Source: Sansalvadorimonas sp965221135 | GTDB lineage: Bacteria; Pseudomonadota; Gammaproteobacteria; Pseudomonadales; Endozoicomonadaceae | Assembly (NCBI GenBank): GCA_965221135.1 | Contig: CBDCRZ010000121.1 | Location: forward strand, 62,001-126,000 | Direction: 5' to 3' | Length of the DNA: 64,000 bases | Shown: positions 27,244 through 36,915 of the stretch, in pieces | Layout: every line of letters begins with the position of its first letter | Position numbering within the stretch: the first letter of the stretch is position 1 | Notes under the pieces: model-generated | The model's input: the letters and a program-made list of their open reading frames with translations, nothing else | The model's database searches: none | What the model was told of the DNA's origin: nothing | Made by a program: the position numbers and the translations under genes

Positions 27244-28539
27244 CTATAACGTAACCCGAAATGCTTGTGTCACATTGTTCATATGCTTAGTCAAAACAGC
27301 TTTGTGCTGCCCATGCATAGGGAGATCCTTGATCAACTCTGGCCATGTACTCCGTGCCAGTTCCAGCGCATCGTTGATATGTACTTTTATTGCCTGCCAC
27401 GGAATATCAGCTCGTCGTGCCCAGGTTTCAAACGTATTCATATCAATGTCACACCAAGCTTTTTTTCGCCCCATATTGAGAGCAATACCAGATTCATTAT
27501 TTACATACGGCAATGTACTGACAATGTCGTAAGCAGGCGAAAGCACCGGGTGCTTCTGATCAGGATATATAATCGTCCAGTTTTTCAAATGCGCATCTCC
27601 GTTGGCCAGCAAAATATTCGCCAACAGGCGTCTGGCCATTTGCTGCACATCTGCTAATCCATGTTCACTAAAGCGATAAAGAGCCAACGCAATCTGTTCA
27701 CTGTTAGCCTTTCCATATTTATTATGTGCATACAGCTCGAAAACTTGAGCAAAGTCCTCGCTATGAATACGCTCGCCACCATCCCGGTCATAACGGCGAA
27801 TGGCGTATGCGGTTTGCTCATTAGGTAGCTGAATATCAGGCAGATTATCCAAAAGGTTTAAGGGGGTTAAGCGTACCTCTGGAATATTAACCCCAATAGC
27901 TTCCGCCAGACGCATGGCCGTATATTCATTTTCTGGCACGTGACGATGTATCGTCGATGGTGTTTTTATAATCCAGCCATCATTGCCGTGATCAACATCG
28001 CTCAGAGCAATATGGAAACGACCATCCTGCTGGCTGGATGAAAACTTCATCTTCACGCCTGCCAGGGAGAATTTCTGTGCACTATTCCTAACATCAATCT
28101 GTATAGGTTCAACCTGGTCGCGGGCGGTTAAGGCCCAGACAGGCAATGCTCCTAACGCAACAGGCTCCGCAACAATCGCCCCTGGCAAGTTTCTTCCCGT
28201 CCAGGCCAACAGTGGAAACGCATGATCCGGATGTACTTTTAAGTTGGATGACATCCACTCTCTCAAGGCTCCCTCAGGGAGTAAGTTTGAAAGAACCGGT
28301 GCCAATCTTTGATTATGTATTAGGTTGTTTTTGAAATAATCAGCATTAACCTTCTGGCTCAAGGTGTACGTTGGCCGGCTATCAGCAGACAGAGCAACAT
28401 ATTCAGGGTCAAACGAAAGGATATTCTTTCCACCAGAATAATGAGTAAGAATGCCCACTTGCTGACCGTGCAAGGTGAGAGAAAGTGCTTCCACAGTTTC
28501 ATGCAACGAATGCTTAATCTTGCGCGCGCCATTACTCAT
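27244..28539 (-). CDS. hipA: HipA-family serine/threonine kinase toxin
   Basis: 431 residues, the usual HipA size (440). The N-terminal domain has HYSGGKNILSFDPEY and LSNLLPEGALREWM; the kinase domain has FSLAGVKMKFS (nucleotide loop), AIRRYDRD...RIHSEDFAQVFE, and LLANGDAHLKNWTIIY with the catalytic Asp, then LSPAYDIVSTLPY with the metal-binding Asp. In E. coli HipA phosphorylates glutamyl-tRNA synthetase and stops growth. The gene overlaps hipB by eight bases. It looks intact. A second, truncated HipA-like gene lies at 34168-34779. Confidence 0.9.
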   Translation of the reverse strand: MSNGARKIKHSLHETVEALSLTLHGQQVGILTHYSGGKNILSFDPEYVALSADSRPTYTLSQKVNADYFKNNLIHNQRLAPVLSNLLPEGALREWMSSNLKVHPDHAFPLLAWTGRNLPGAIVAEPVALGALPVWALTARDQVEPIQIDVRNSAQKFSLAGVKMKFSSSQQDGRFHIALSDVDHGNDGWIIKTPSTIHRHVPENEYTAMRLAEAIGVNIPEVRLTPLNLLDNLPDIQLPNEQTAYAIRRYDRDGGERIHSEDFAQVFELYAHNKYGKANSEQIALALYRFSEHGLADVQQMARRLLANILLANGDAHLKNWTIIYPDQKHPVLSPAYDIVSTLPYVNNESGIALNMGRKKAWCDIDMNTFETWARRADIPWQAIKVHINDALELARSTWPELIKDLPMHGQHKAVLTKHMNNVTQAFRVTL

Positions 28540-28849
28540 CCTCCATCCCTTTCAAAACGGACGACCAACTGGAAGGTTCTTCTTTTTCACCACCCTGGCC
28601 CGTTTCTGTTTCAGGGTGTTCCAGTACGTTTTTCACGTTTTTCACTTGATCCTTAGGAACCAGTATGAATTCTAAATCCATACCTTCAAGTACCCGTAAA
28701 AGCGTCGAAAGCCTGGTGTCCCCCCCTTTTTCTATGCGTTGATACTGTTGCTGAGTCATGCCGATTTTCATCAGCATATCTTTTTGGTTTAACCCCAGGG
28801 CTTTACGCCGCTCCTGAAGAGCTCCAGGTAACTCTCTGATAGATTTCAC
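28532..28849 (-). CDS. hipB: HipB-family antitoxin, Xre-type repressor
   Basis: About 105 residues from the GTG at 28849, preceded by GGGGG; a TTG at 28864 would add five residues. The HTH is clear: LQERRKALGLNQKDMLMKIGMTQQQYQRIEKGGDTRLSTLLRVLEGMDLEFILVPK. The C-terminal tail is acidic and probably flexible, like the degradable HipB tail. It neutralises HipA and represses the operon. Three 16-bp operator-like sites lie directly upstream. Confidence 0.88.
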   Translation of the reverse strand: MKSIRELPGALQERRKALGLNQKDMLMKIGMTQQQYQRIEKGGDTRLSTLLRVLEGMDLEFILVPKDQVKNVKNVLEHPETETGQGGEKEEPSSWSSVLKGMEDE

Positions 28850-28868
28850 AAATAAAGCCCCCAAAAAA

Positions 28869-28943
28869 ACAATATATAAGCTGTATAGAAAAGCATAAAC
28901 AATATATTAGTTGTTTCAAGGCAATAAACAGCATATTTGTTGT
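28869..28943 (-). promoter_or_regulatory. Three HipB operator-like sites
   Basis: Sites at 28869-28884, 28899-28914 and 28928-28943 share ACA(A/G)(T/C)ATAT..G(C/T)TGT, an imperfect palindrome with ACA/TGT ends. Spacing is 30 and 29 bp, about three helical turns. Promoter-like TTGTTT / 17 bp / TTATAT on the minus strand lies among them, so binding would block transcription. Confidence 0.7.
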
Positions 28944-28975
28944 ATTCTGAACAATGGCTCGAGCTAACGGTTTAA

Positions 28976-29077
28976 ATGGTCGCAGTAGAATCTGTTGAAA
29001 GAACTGTATGTATTGAATTGCCCAATGGCGTGCTCGTGCATTGGCCAGAAGACCGTATTCTGAAATCAGACCATTAG
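28976..29077 (+). pseudogene. Short coding remnant, possibly from an IS66-type accessory gene
   Basis: A 33-codon + frame (VCIELPNGVLVHWPED) whose middle resembles the C-terminal I-x-LPNG-x-x-(V/I)-x-x-P block seen in IS66 accessory proteins. It is too short to be sure. It starts next to the hipBA operators and runs away from them. Confidence 0.3.
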
Positions 29078-29113
29078 CTTAAGGTTGAAATGACAACATC
29101 TAGCTCACTCATC

Positions 29114-30310
29114 CTAATCCTCATACGGCCTGGGAGGCGCCCCCTTCTCCGCCATGAGATCAATGAATTTATCACTTCTGGTACTGACCTCTTCCAGGCT
29201 GAGCTGGAAACACCAGTCTTCGCCATAATCGAAAACAAATGTCAGGGCCATTCCCACCGTCGGTTGTATATCTCCAAGGGTTGTCTGGTCGGCCCAGCCA
29301 TCCACATCGCTGACGGCCTCATGGCCGATCTGGCGGATAACTCCATAACTATCGGCATACTCGAAATGATAGAGGTGATCAATATCATCAAACTTAAAGG
29401 CTTGCAAAATCGCCATAGCCACATCATCCAGAGTATGAGTGGATGACACTGAGAGTTTACGCCAGCACTCTTTACCAAAGCTTACCTTCACAAGAAACCC
29501 TGGCGCGGGTTCTTCTGTCGGAACCGACAGCCAGCTCTGTACAGACGGACGATATTTTTGCACCATTTCTACGAAAGGGTACTCGTCAGTATCGCCTTCA
29601 TACTCATGCTGCAGCGCTTCGACCATCATGGCATGGCACAGAGACATCAGCTGACGCCCCCAAGGGGTCAAACAGAACGACTCCAGCTCTTTACCATTCT
29701 CCACCAGCGCCACCTCAGCAATACCGAACATGGCAAACAGGCTGAAAGTATAAGCATGGAAGCGCCTTACCATCATGGGAAGATGAAACACTTTTTCTTT
29801 GAGATAAGCTTCAGGCGACTGTTCCTTTAAGCCCCACAAGCTCTCACCCGCAAAATCCAGAAACGGCCTGCCATCAATCCCGGAGCGACCACCAATAACC
29901 GAGCTATACAGACGATTAAAGAAAGCCTCAAGAAGATTAAAGTAGCGTTCCTCACTCGTCAGCACCTGCCACTGGGCAAATACGGGCTGATTCAATACCA
30001 AAGTGTGCTTGGATTTACTCACATCTACACGACCAAGGTCGCAGGCACGGGCCAGAAGATACAGTCCAAGGGCCGCTGGAAAGTGACCGGACTGCGGCCG
30101 CGCAAGGGTAACGGTATCCGGCTCCAACAGCTGGGTATTCAACGACTCAAGCCATTTGGCCGCAGGCAGACGTCTGGTGCCCGAAAGCGGCAGTGGCTCT
30201 TCAGAAAGGCGGGTTAAAAAATGCGCCATATTCTGCAACAGGGACATATATTGCGAGTCTGCCACAACAAACGCTGACGGCTGTTCATACCGCTGACTGG
30301 AATCTTTCAC
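29114..30310 (-). CDS. pRiA4b ORF-3-like protein
   Basis: 398 residues, GTG start with GGAG seven bases upstream. The C-terminal about 150 residues match the pRiA4b ORF-3 (IS1096 TnpR-like) domain: FLVKVSFGKECWRKLSVSSTHTLDDVAMAILQAFKFDDIDHLYHF and a later FVFDYGEDWCFQLSLEEV. The N-terminal part is helical and unassigned. It starts 32 bp after the stop of the primase-helicase gene on the same strand, so the two are likely co-transcribed. The domain's biochemical function is not established; it often travels with mobile and conflict genes. Confidence 0.8.
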   Translation of the reverse strand: MKDSSQRYEQPSAFVVADSQYMSLLQNMAHFLTRLSEEPLPLSGTRRLPAAKWLESLNTQLLEPDTVTLARPQSGHFPAALGLYLLARACDLGRVDVSKSKHTLVLNQPVFAQWQVLTSEERYFNLLEAFFNRLYSSVIGGRSGIDGRPFLDFAGESLWGLKEQSPEAYLKEKVFHLPMMVRRFHAYTFSLFAMFGIAEVALVENGKELESFCLTPWGRQLMSLCHAMMVEALQHEYEGDTDEYPFVEMVQKYRPSVQSWLSVPTEEPAPGFLVKVSFGKECWRKLSVSSTHTLDDVAMAILQAFKFDDIDHLYHFEYADSYGVIRQIGHEAVSDVDGWADQTTLGDIQPTVGMALTFVFDYGEDWCFQLSLEEVSTRSDKFIDLMAEKGAPPRPYED

Positions 30311-30342
30311 AACTACTCCACAAAAACATCTGATGCAAGGGA

Positions 30343-32736
30343 TTAAGAACGTGGGCCATTCATACCCGGGAGTATAAAGTTTTCACTATCCATCACGTAG
30401 CCCAGGGCCTTGTATCCTTTCTCCCGACGCTGCTTCATTCTGGATAAAACAGGAACGGCAGAGTCTGCATAGTCATAGACGACAACCTCCCCTTTTCCTT
30501 GATGCTCACGGTGTATCCTCCCCACGTACTGGGCCAATGTCCCCTTCCATGAAACAGGTAACGCCAGAAACAGGGTATCCAACTTAGGAAGGTCAAACCC
30601 TTCACCGAGATACCGCCCGGTTGCCACTAACGGAATGGGCATTTGACTGTTGATAATTCTCTCAATAACACCACGCCTGTTTTTATCTCTCATACCACCA
30701 TGGAGGATTTCAGCAATTGGCACTTCCTCCTTTAGAGCCTGATGCAATAAACAGGCATGCTCTTTTCTTTCCGTAAGGATGACTGGGTGCCTTGCCGCCC
30801 TCAGCGCAGACAGAACATCCTCAACGATCATCCGGTTTCTCTGCTCATGATTCACTAACCACTGGTAGATATCGGAAATATGAGGCTTTTGTTCAGACCA
30901 CTCATCCAGTGGCAACACACCTGTATCCCGAAACGTAACCTTACGAAGATACTCACTTTTCTTCTCAATAGCCTTGTACCGAATCGGCCCTGCCTGCATA
31001 TGGACAATGGGTTGGTGGCCGTCCTGCCGGTAGGGCGTAGCAGTAATACCCAGAACATAGTGGCTTCTCACCTCACTCAATAGCATTTCATAACGAGGTG
31101 CGGAAAGATGATGGCACTCATCAATAATAATCTGCCCATACTCGTAAACTATGGAGTTAATGCGGTTATCGCTTCTACTGACCAGACTCTGGTAGGTTGC
31201 AATATCGATAAGACCTGACGGTTTCTTCTTTCCACCAGTTACTGTCCCAACATTCGGGATATTCAGAAACACCAATGCCCTTTCACGCCACTGGTCAACC
31301 AACTGGCGACTATGGACAAGTATCAGAGTATTTATTTTACGCTTTGCTATCAGTGCAAGAGCTGCGACCGTTTTACCAAACGCTGTGGGTGCATGCAGAA
31401 CACCAATCTCATACTGTATCAGTGTATCAATAGCCTTCTGTTGCTCCGGCTTAAGCTGCCCTATAAATTCAATATCGGGCAGTGGTCTCCCAAGGGCTCT
31501 TTTATCTTCAACCACCAATTTACAGCCCTGCTCACCAAGGCACTCACCCACACTCTCAAGACAGCCTCTGGGTAAATGTAGAAACCCACTCTCCACACTC
31601 GAACAAGAGATTATTCGGGGAATGCCTTGGGTAGAAAACCGCATGGCCTGTGTTTTAAAGAAAACGGGATTAGGAAACGAAGCCAGTTTTCTCATGCGAG
31701 CCAGTAAACGCGCTGGAAGTTGCTCTACTGATATGTACAAACCATTCGCCAGAACAGCCTTCAGCGATTCAGGGCACCCGTCTATCTTTTCAGGCGACTG
31801 AGGGAGCCCTGCCTCCCATGGAAGCAACTCAAGATCCTCCGCCCTCTGATGGCAAAACTGCGATTGATAGATATCAATCAGAGAAGCAATTTGCTCAGGA
31901 GCCACCTTGCCCGCCTTGCTCAGGTAAAGCCACTGATCAGGTAAAGGTTTAAAATTTTCGCCCACAAAAACGCTGAAACCTTGCTGGCGGGGAAAATATT
32001 GCAAAGGCAAAGCGATCAAGTTACCGAACCTGCCCTTGGGTAAAGTGTCCTGATTGGGGAAAAATCGATCATAGGAATCAAAGCTGAGTTCAGGGCAGGC
32101 ATCCATGGCCTGATCGAGAAGAAAGCTGCCCATTTGGCGAGCATCTTTCGCCAAAACCGGAGATGAGAAAAAAATCCAGACATGAGCACCATTACCTGAA
32201 CGTGAGACCTCCGTATGACAGGAAATACCATGTCCTTGACAAGACCTGACAAATGCAGACACCTCCTCTTGCCAGCTTTTTTTGTCAAAATCCACTGCCA
32301 GAAACAAACAGGTTTCATCAACTCTCAGAGGATAAACGCCAAGGGTACGCTTCCCTGTCAGATGACTGTGAACAGCCTTTTCCGTATAAGATTCAAAATT
32401 GCTGTGCGGACAGTCGGTACACTTAACCTTCGGTTTTTGGCAAACACCCGGCCGCCATTCGTTATGACAGGCCGGTGAATATCCGGACTTCCCTGACGCG
32501 CTACTCTGCCAGCGTGCAGCAATGACATCATTCCGCCCTTGAAAAAGAGATTGAAAAATTCGGATTTTTTCTTCGACAGAAAATGCCAAAAGCGACACCG
32601 GCTGTTCAGCGCTCGGCTCCAAACTGCCAGACAACAATTGTCTACGCCTGGCCAATAACCGCTTCTGTTCTCCTTCAAGCTCCTGTAGACGCTTATCAAT
32701 ACACAGGATTTCAGTTGCGTTATCCCTCAAACCCAC
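30343..32736 (-). CDS. Primase-helicase fusion of the TOTE conflict-system type
   Basis: 797 residues. The N-terminal half has a primase-polymerase (AEP) core: LFLAVDFDKKSW with the metal-binding D-x-D, and EVSRSGNGAHVWIFF with the conserved His. The C-terminal half is a superfamily 2 helicase: HAPTAFGKTVAALALIAKR (Walker A), IIDECHH (Walker B), LGITATPYRQDGH (motif III), and motif VI region YVGRIHREHQGKGEV. A CPDC-like cysteine set (C-x(6)-C...C-TDC) precedes the primase core. Such fusions are described in TOTE conflict systems, presumed defence modules. Start is GTG at 32736 after GGGGG. All core motifs are intact. Defence activity is inferred. Confidence 0.85.
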   Translation of the reverse strand: MGLRDNATEILCIDKRLQELEGEQKRLLARRRQLLSGSLEPSAEQPVSLLAFSVEEKIRIFQSLFQGRNDVIAARWQSSASGKSGYSPACHNEWRPGVCQKPKVKCTDCPHSNFESYTEKAVHSHLTGKRTLGVYPLRVDETCLFLAVDFDKKSWQEEVSAFVRSCQGHGISCHTEVSRSGNGAHVWIFFSSPVLAKDARQMGSFLLDQAMDACPELSFDSYDRFFPNQDTLPKGRFGNLIALPLQYFPRQQGFSVFVGENFKPLPDQWLYLSKAGKVAPEQIASLIDIYQSQFCHQRAEDLELLPWEAGLPQSPEKIDGCPESLKAVLANGLYISVEQLPARLLARMRKLASFPNPVFFKTQAMRFSTQGIPRIISCSSVESGFLHLPRGCLESVGECLGEQGCKLVVEDKRALGRPLPDIEFIGQLKPEQQKAIDTLIQYEIGVLHAPTAFGKTVAALALIAKRKINTLILVHSRQLVDQWRERALVFLNIPNVGTVTGGKKKPSGLIDIATYQSLVSRSDNRINSIVYEYGQIIIDECHHLSAPRYEMLLSEVRSHYVLGITATPYRQDGHQPIVHMQAGPIRYKAIEKKSEYLRKVTFRDTGVLPLDEWSEQKPHISDIYQWLVNHEQRNRMIVEDVLSALRAARHPVILTERKEHACLLHQALKEEVPIAEILHGGMRDKNRRGVIERIINSQMPIPLVATGRYLGEGFDLPKLDTLFLALPVSWKGTLAQYVGRIHREHQGKGEVVVYDYADSAVPVLSRMKQRREKGYKALGYVMDSENFILPGMNGPRS

Positions 32737-32860
32737 GCCCCCTTATACGGAGGTTTTTCATACAACCAGTAGGTCATGCCCTACATGATTTTCTTCGATA
32801 ACAGGCGTTGCCTGAGACATCATGCTGGTATTCGCCATTATCAGACCGTAATTGCTGCAT

Positions 32861-33922
32861 TCATTTTAGAATCTGCAAGACCAGAGCAATACCTTCTTCA
32901 CTCAACCGGTAGGTCTGCTTAGGGCTTTGGGGTTTGTCGGGAAAGCCCATGTAAACCAGCTCAGCATCGATGGCTGGTGTTAAATAATTTTTCCTGAAAC
33001 TAGGCCGGTGTTTTAGTTGTAATAAGTCCATCAGCTCCTTTGATCCAAGTTGTTGCCCTTCAGCTTTGTGGAGCATACTGAGAAGTATTTTAACTTGGTC
33101 GCTAACTTGGTCGCTAACTTGGTCGCCAACTTGACCGCTGGCTGCGTTCATACCACTTTCAACATCCAGGGCCTCCTTCAAAGCTTGCTCAATCGTTCTC
33201 AGCATAAAAGCTATAAACGGTGTTGAATCACAGGCCTTATCGGCTTCACGCAACATGGCATAGTACTGCTCCTGCTGTGCCTTTATCAGTGTCTCTACTG
33301 GCAGGAACGCCAAGGCAGGACGCCACCTGGACAGGATCAACGTTTGCCAGAAACGACCAAGTCGTCCATTTCCATCCGCAAAAGGATGTATAAACTCAAA
33401 CTCATAGTGGAAAATACAGCTGGCTATTAAAGGGTGGCTAACCGTTGCACCAATCCAGGCCAGTAAGTCACCAACCAGCCGAGGAACCTCTGAAGCTGGT
33501 GGAGGCATATGAACAAGCTGATCATCCCTGTAGATACCAACACCGCCAGATCGCCAGCACCTGGCCTGCGCAGCCAGACCTGACATAAGGAGCTTATGGG
33601 TTTGCAGTAGATCTTCGATGCGAGCTGTCAGCAGATCCGGCAACGTATCGTAAGCTGCAAATGCATTTTTCACTTCCTGAATTTCCTTAGGTGTACCGAG
33701 AACATGCTTGCCATCAAGCAACGCAGTGACCTTCTCCACAGTCAAAGTATTATGCTCAATCGCCAGTGATGCCTGTATAGTTCGTACACGATTCCCTCTA
33801 CGCAACTGGGTTGTCATGTCTGCAGTTTGGCCAGCACTGTATCGTCCAAGAAGTTCGCTGATATTAGCAACGGATTCCAGGATTTCGTTAGTTATAACAA
33901 ATGGGGGCTGGTAAGCAGGCAT
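32861..33922 (-). CDS. Fic-domain AMP-transferase with winged-helix C-terminus
   Basis: 353 residues. The active-site motif HPFADGNGRLGR is complete, and FIHP-x-x-DGN geometry is preserved. An N-terminal inhibitory-helix motif is present as SLAIEHNTLT, where the family usually has (S/T)xxxE(G/N); here His follows the Glu. The C-terminus holds four DQV units (about residues 260-276) and a winged helix (KELMDLLQLKHRPSFRKNYL). Fic enzymes AMPylate target proteins and are often toxins. Its own antitoxin is built in by the inhibitory helix. It is the upstream neighbour of the primase-helicase gene, 125 bp away. Confidence 0.85.
   Translation of the reverse strand: MPAYQPPFVITNEILESVANISELLGRYSAGQTADMTTQLRRGNRVRTIQASLAIEHNTLTVEKVTALLDGKHVLGTPKEIQEVKNAFAAYDTLPDLLTARIEDLLQTHKLLMSGLAAQARCWRSGGVGIYRDDQLVHMPPPASEVPRLVGDLLAWIGATVSHPLIASCIFHYEFEFIHPFADGNGRLGRFWQTLILSRWRPALAFLPVETLIKAQQEQYYAMLREADKACDSTPFIAFMLRTIEQALKEALDVESGMNAASGQVGDQVSDQVSDQVKILLSMLHKAEGQQLGSKELMDLLQLKHRPSFRKNYLTPAIDAELVYMGFPDKPQSPKQTYRLSEEGIALVLQILK
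33092..33139 (-). repeat. Four tandem 12-bp repeats in the Fic gene
   Basis: Four copies of AACTTGGTCGCT with small changes encode the (G/S)-D-Q-V repeats between the Fic core and the winged helix. The unit length preserves frame. Confidence 0.85.
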
Positions 33923-34167
33923 GCGAACTGATTTTGCTCCGGTTCAGGTGGTATGACTACGGCTAAATACTACACCACGGCTCAAAATAGAACCCTGATC
34001 AGCAGTAGATCATCGCAAATAAAAGATATGACACTAGAAAGTAACATCAATGTATACAGGCTGACTACCCGCCAAGCTGGTATACCAAACACACTCAGAC
34101 AATCATAATTCCCTGAACACCAAAACAGTGCCGATAACTGGCATTATTGTTACTGATGGAACGTAAG

Positions 34168-34779
34168 CTACAACAGCCCTTTATTGTCCTGATAAATCTC
34201 ATTAAGCCGCGAGCCTATCTCTTTTATCCTTGTCGGTTTCACGCCCAGTTCCTTACCACGATCAGACCAGCCCGAGAGTACATCGCAAATTAACTGCAGA
34301 TCTTTTTGTGCATCTTTCCAGGAACCGTAATTGGCATAAGATGCCAGCTTCTGAACAATCTTTAACGGTGCCTTTGAACCACACCCACCAAATGCCATGG
34401 CATGCTCATTGTATGGCTTTAGACTAAATGTCACGTCATACATTGGGGACGGCTGCCACTGGCCGTTATCCGACATCAGGAATGACCAGTTTTTCGTGTG
34501 ATCATCCTGATTAACGGCAAACAGATTAAACATGGCCCTCATGAACTGTATTCGCCCAATAGCCGGGCTTTGGCAGAGTATCTGACTGCCTTTGATGAGA
34601 TATTCATAATCCATTGATGGCTGACGAAAATCCGCATCGAGCAAACCACACAAGGTCTGCATGTGACCCCCTGACACACCATCCGCACAGTCAAAACGCT
34701 TTACCGCCAGCCAGTTGCTGCTGAATGTCAGGTGCGGGTGACTAAAGAGAGAAGCGTCATGAATACCCCAAAAACACAA
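34168..34779 (-). pseudogene. HipA-like kinase, N-terminally truncated
   Basis: 203 codons. From WLAVKRFDCADGVSGGHMQTLCGLLDADFR onwards the sequence follows HipA kinase domains, with FAVNQDDHTKNWSFLM as catalytic loop and SPMYDVTFS as the metal-binding segment. The N-terminal half of a HipA protein and the nucleotide-loop region are missing, and the first about 24 residues are unrelated. No hipB-like partner was found upstream, so it is probably an inactive relic. Confidence 0.75.
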
Positions 34780-35452
34780 ATATAGATATCATAACAGCCT
34801 AAATTGGAGATATATCCACAAAATAGATACTATTATATCCATACATCCAATGATATTACTCAGCTATGATCATTCATGCTGAAGACAATCTAATGTGTTC
34901 AATCCTCCCAAAATACCCGACCAACAACCTGATCTTGCCATCTGTACGCTCTCTTCATCTGTGCAGAACCAGTCGTTAAAACCCAGCGTAAAGAAATCAA
35001 TACCGCTTTTACTAGCGCCACTGAAAAATGCTGCTATCTTTGCCTCCGTTCCCGGTACAAATAAGGGAATTGAGACACAAAAAAGTCACTCTAAAGGTGT
35101 CTCTTTTCTGGCTTACGATATCGTATAGCCGGACGTTGGTGTGCGTGTAGGTCACATACACTGCCATTTTCCTCTGCCGAAACAGTCTCCCCCCCCCATA
35201 CGGAACAAACCACTCTAAAGGGGGACTTTTGTATATTTAAGGGAAACACATTTCCTGCATAGCTTCCCTATTTCAGCCTCTTCCCAGGCGATCTGTGTCT
35301 CACGTCTCCTAAACCGGGGAAACAGAGACAAAATTATTCCCCTTTCTTCTTCTGTCATTCCATACAGTTACAAGCACATTATACGACAGTGGTTTTTGTT
35401 TCGATTTTGAGCAATGCTAAGGTTGGACGACAGAACATGACGCTTCTCTCTA
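34780..35452. other. Gap without a recognisable gene
   Basis: About 670 bases, A+T-rich between 34790 and 34870. A 77-codon + frame (34895-35128) has no recognisable features. A perfect 12-bp palindrome TACGATATCGTA lies at 35114-35125, and CACTCTAAAGG occurs twice (near 35087 and 35210). No insertion sequence end was identified. Confidence 0.5.
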
Positions 35453-36400
35453 CTACTCATCAAGAAAACCATCCAGCAACTCATCATCAATCCAAGTATC
35501 CACTTCTAACCAGAGTGGCAGATGATCACTCAACTGGTTATTAAACTTACCGAGCGTTAAATCCGGGAACAGTTCTTCATGGGATTCCTTGAAAAATTGA
35601 ATGACACCCCCTTTCCCTGTAAATCGCTCTTTTCGCGTTGGACTGTGCAAAATCTGATCGTACGTCGATTTCTCTGTCAGATTAGTTCCCTTCACTTTGA
35701 GCATGGCGGGCGGCATTTGCAGGCTACCGCTGGATATTGCTTTGAAAGCGCTACTCCGACGGCTCGGAATATTGAAATCACCCAAAACAATGAAATCCCG
35801 ATCTGTGAGAAATTTAGACCCTCTACGTACTTCAATCCAATCGGCTAACTGCTTAAGAGCCTTGGCCCTTGCTTTCACACCCCCGCTCCACCGGATATGG
35901 GCCGCTAACATGACGAAATCAAAATTCCCTGCACGAAAGGAGGCCATATACGGGGAGCGCCACCAGTCAGGAGATATCTGCCTATATTCACCATCCGCCC
36001 CCCTTTCGCGCAACGGGTCAGCCTCCGCTGCAAGCCCGGTAAATACCGCCGCCCTTTTGTCATAGACGTAAGCGATACGTTCCTGAAAACCGGCTGAATC
36101 ACTCCGAAAGTCAGAGTAAACAACCTTGTAATAAGGACCCAGAATTTCCATCACTCTCGACAAATCTCGCAGATCATCTCTCAACTCCGTTAACGCCAGT
36201 ACGTCATACTGACCAATAATTTCCGCGATAAGATGAATAGCATCCTTCTTACGGGCAGCCTTGCCGAATTCCCGAATGTTCCATGTGCCGATGATAAGAT
36301 TTTCATCCAGCATACTGGGAGGCATGTTCGCTTCATCAATACGTGCGCGGATGAGTTTCAGCTTTTTAGCGGTTTCTTTTGATAGCTTTCCGTGATGCAT
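35453..36400 (-). CDS. Endonuclease/exonuclease/phosphatase family protein
   Basis: About 315 residues from the ATG at 36400 (MHHGKLSKETAKK, AGGA upstream); the frame extends to 36475 but the Gly-rich extra start is unlikely. Motifs of the DNase I-like fold are complete and in order: IGTWNIREFG, ALTELRDD (metal-binding Glu), AAHIRW, VLGDFNIP (D-x-N), and LSDHLPLWLEV (catalytic His). These enzymes hydrolyse phosphodiester bonds in nucleic acids or lipids; the substrate cannot be told. No signal peptide is visible. It belongs to the same minus-strand block as the conflict genes. Confidence 0.85.
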   Translation of the reverse strand: MHHGKLSKETAKKLKLIRARIDEANMPPSMLDENLIIGTWNIREFGKAARKKDAIHLIAEIIGQYDVLALTELRDDLRDLSRVMEILGPYYKVVYSDFRSDSAGFQERIAYVYDKRAAVFTGLAAEADPLRERGADGEYRQISPDWWRSPYMASFRAGNFDFVMLAAHIRWSGGVKARAKALKQLADWIEVRRGSKFLTDRDFIVLGDFNIPSRRSSAFKAISSGSLQMPPAMLKVKGTNLTEKSTYDQILHSPTRKERFTGKGGVIQFFKESHEELFPDLTLGKFNNQLSDHLPLWLEVDTWIDDELLDGFLDE

Positions 36401-36475
36401 GGCTTCATTCCTATGTGAATTTATTCCGACATTCTCAGCCCTGGGTATGACTCCTCCCCCCCAACAGCCCCCCAT

Positions 36476-36915
36476 TATTGCCAGCTTCCGTCAAAACAGC
36501 CTAAACACAACAAGCTTGCAAAGAAACCCTGGCGATACTGATGATTCAGGGCATTCTTTCGTTTATTGATGGTGGATGAATATCTGAAAAAAAACCTGAT
36601 TTCCACCCAGCATCAACCAACATACAGCGCGATTCAAACTAAGCACCCGGTCATATGTAAACGCTTATTTCTAGCCAATATACAGGTTGCTCATCTGGAT
36701 TGCAGCGCAGAGAGCGTAGCCCGCTATGTGACTGGAACTGCGGCACTGCTGAGTGGCCTGAAAATTGAGTCAGAAATAGATATTCCCATGTGACCGGGTA
36801 CTTATATGTGGCAACACCAATGATACAGATCATGGCAAAAAGCACGTAATTCATCCCAGAAAGGCATAAACCTGCTAGCTTTATCAGCCTGAGTTTATTC
36901 GACGGATAACCTGAC
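36476..36915. other. Gap with weak frames only
   Basis: About 440 bases. A 75-codon + frame (36566-36793) and an 88-codon minus frame (36651-36917) exist. The latter begins with a hydrophobic segment (CLSGMNYVLFAMICIIGVAT) that could be a relic of a membrane protein, but neither frame has a recognisable family. Confidence 0.4.

Noticed and set aside
35114..35125. Recombination or operator site at a 12-bp palindrome
   Set aside because: A single short palindrome without a repeat partner or neighbouring regulator gene is not enough evidence.
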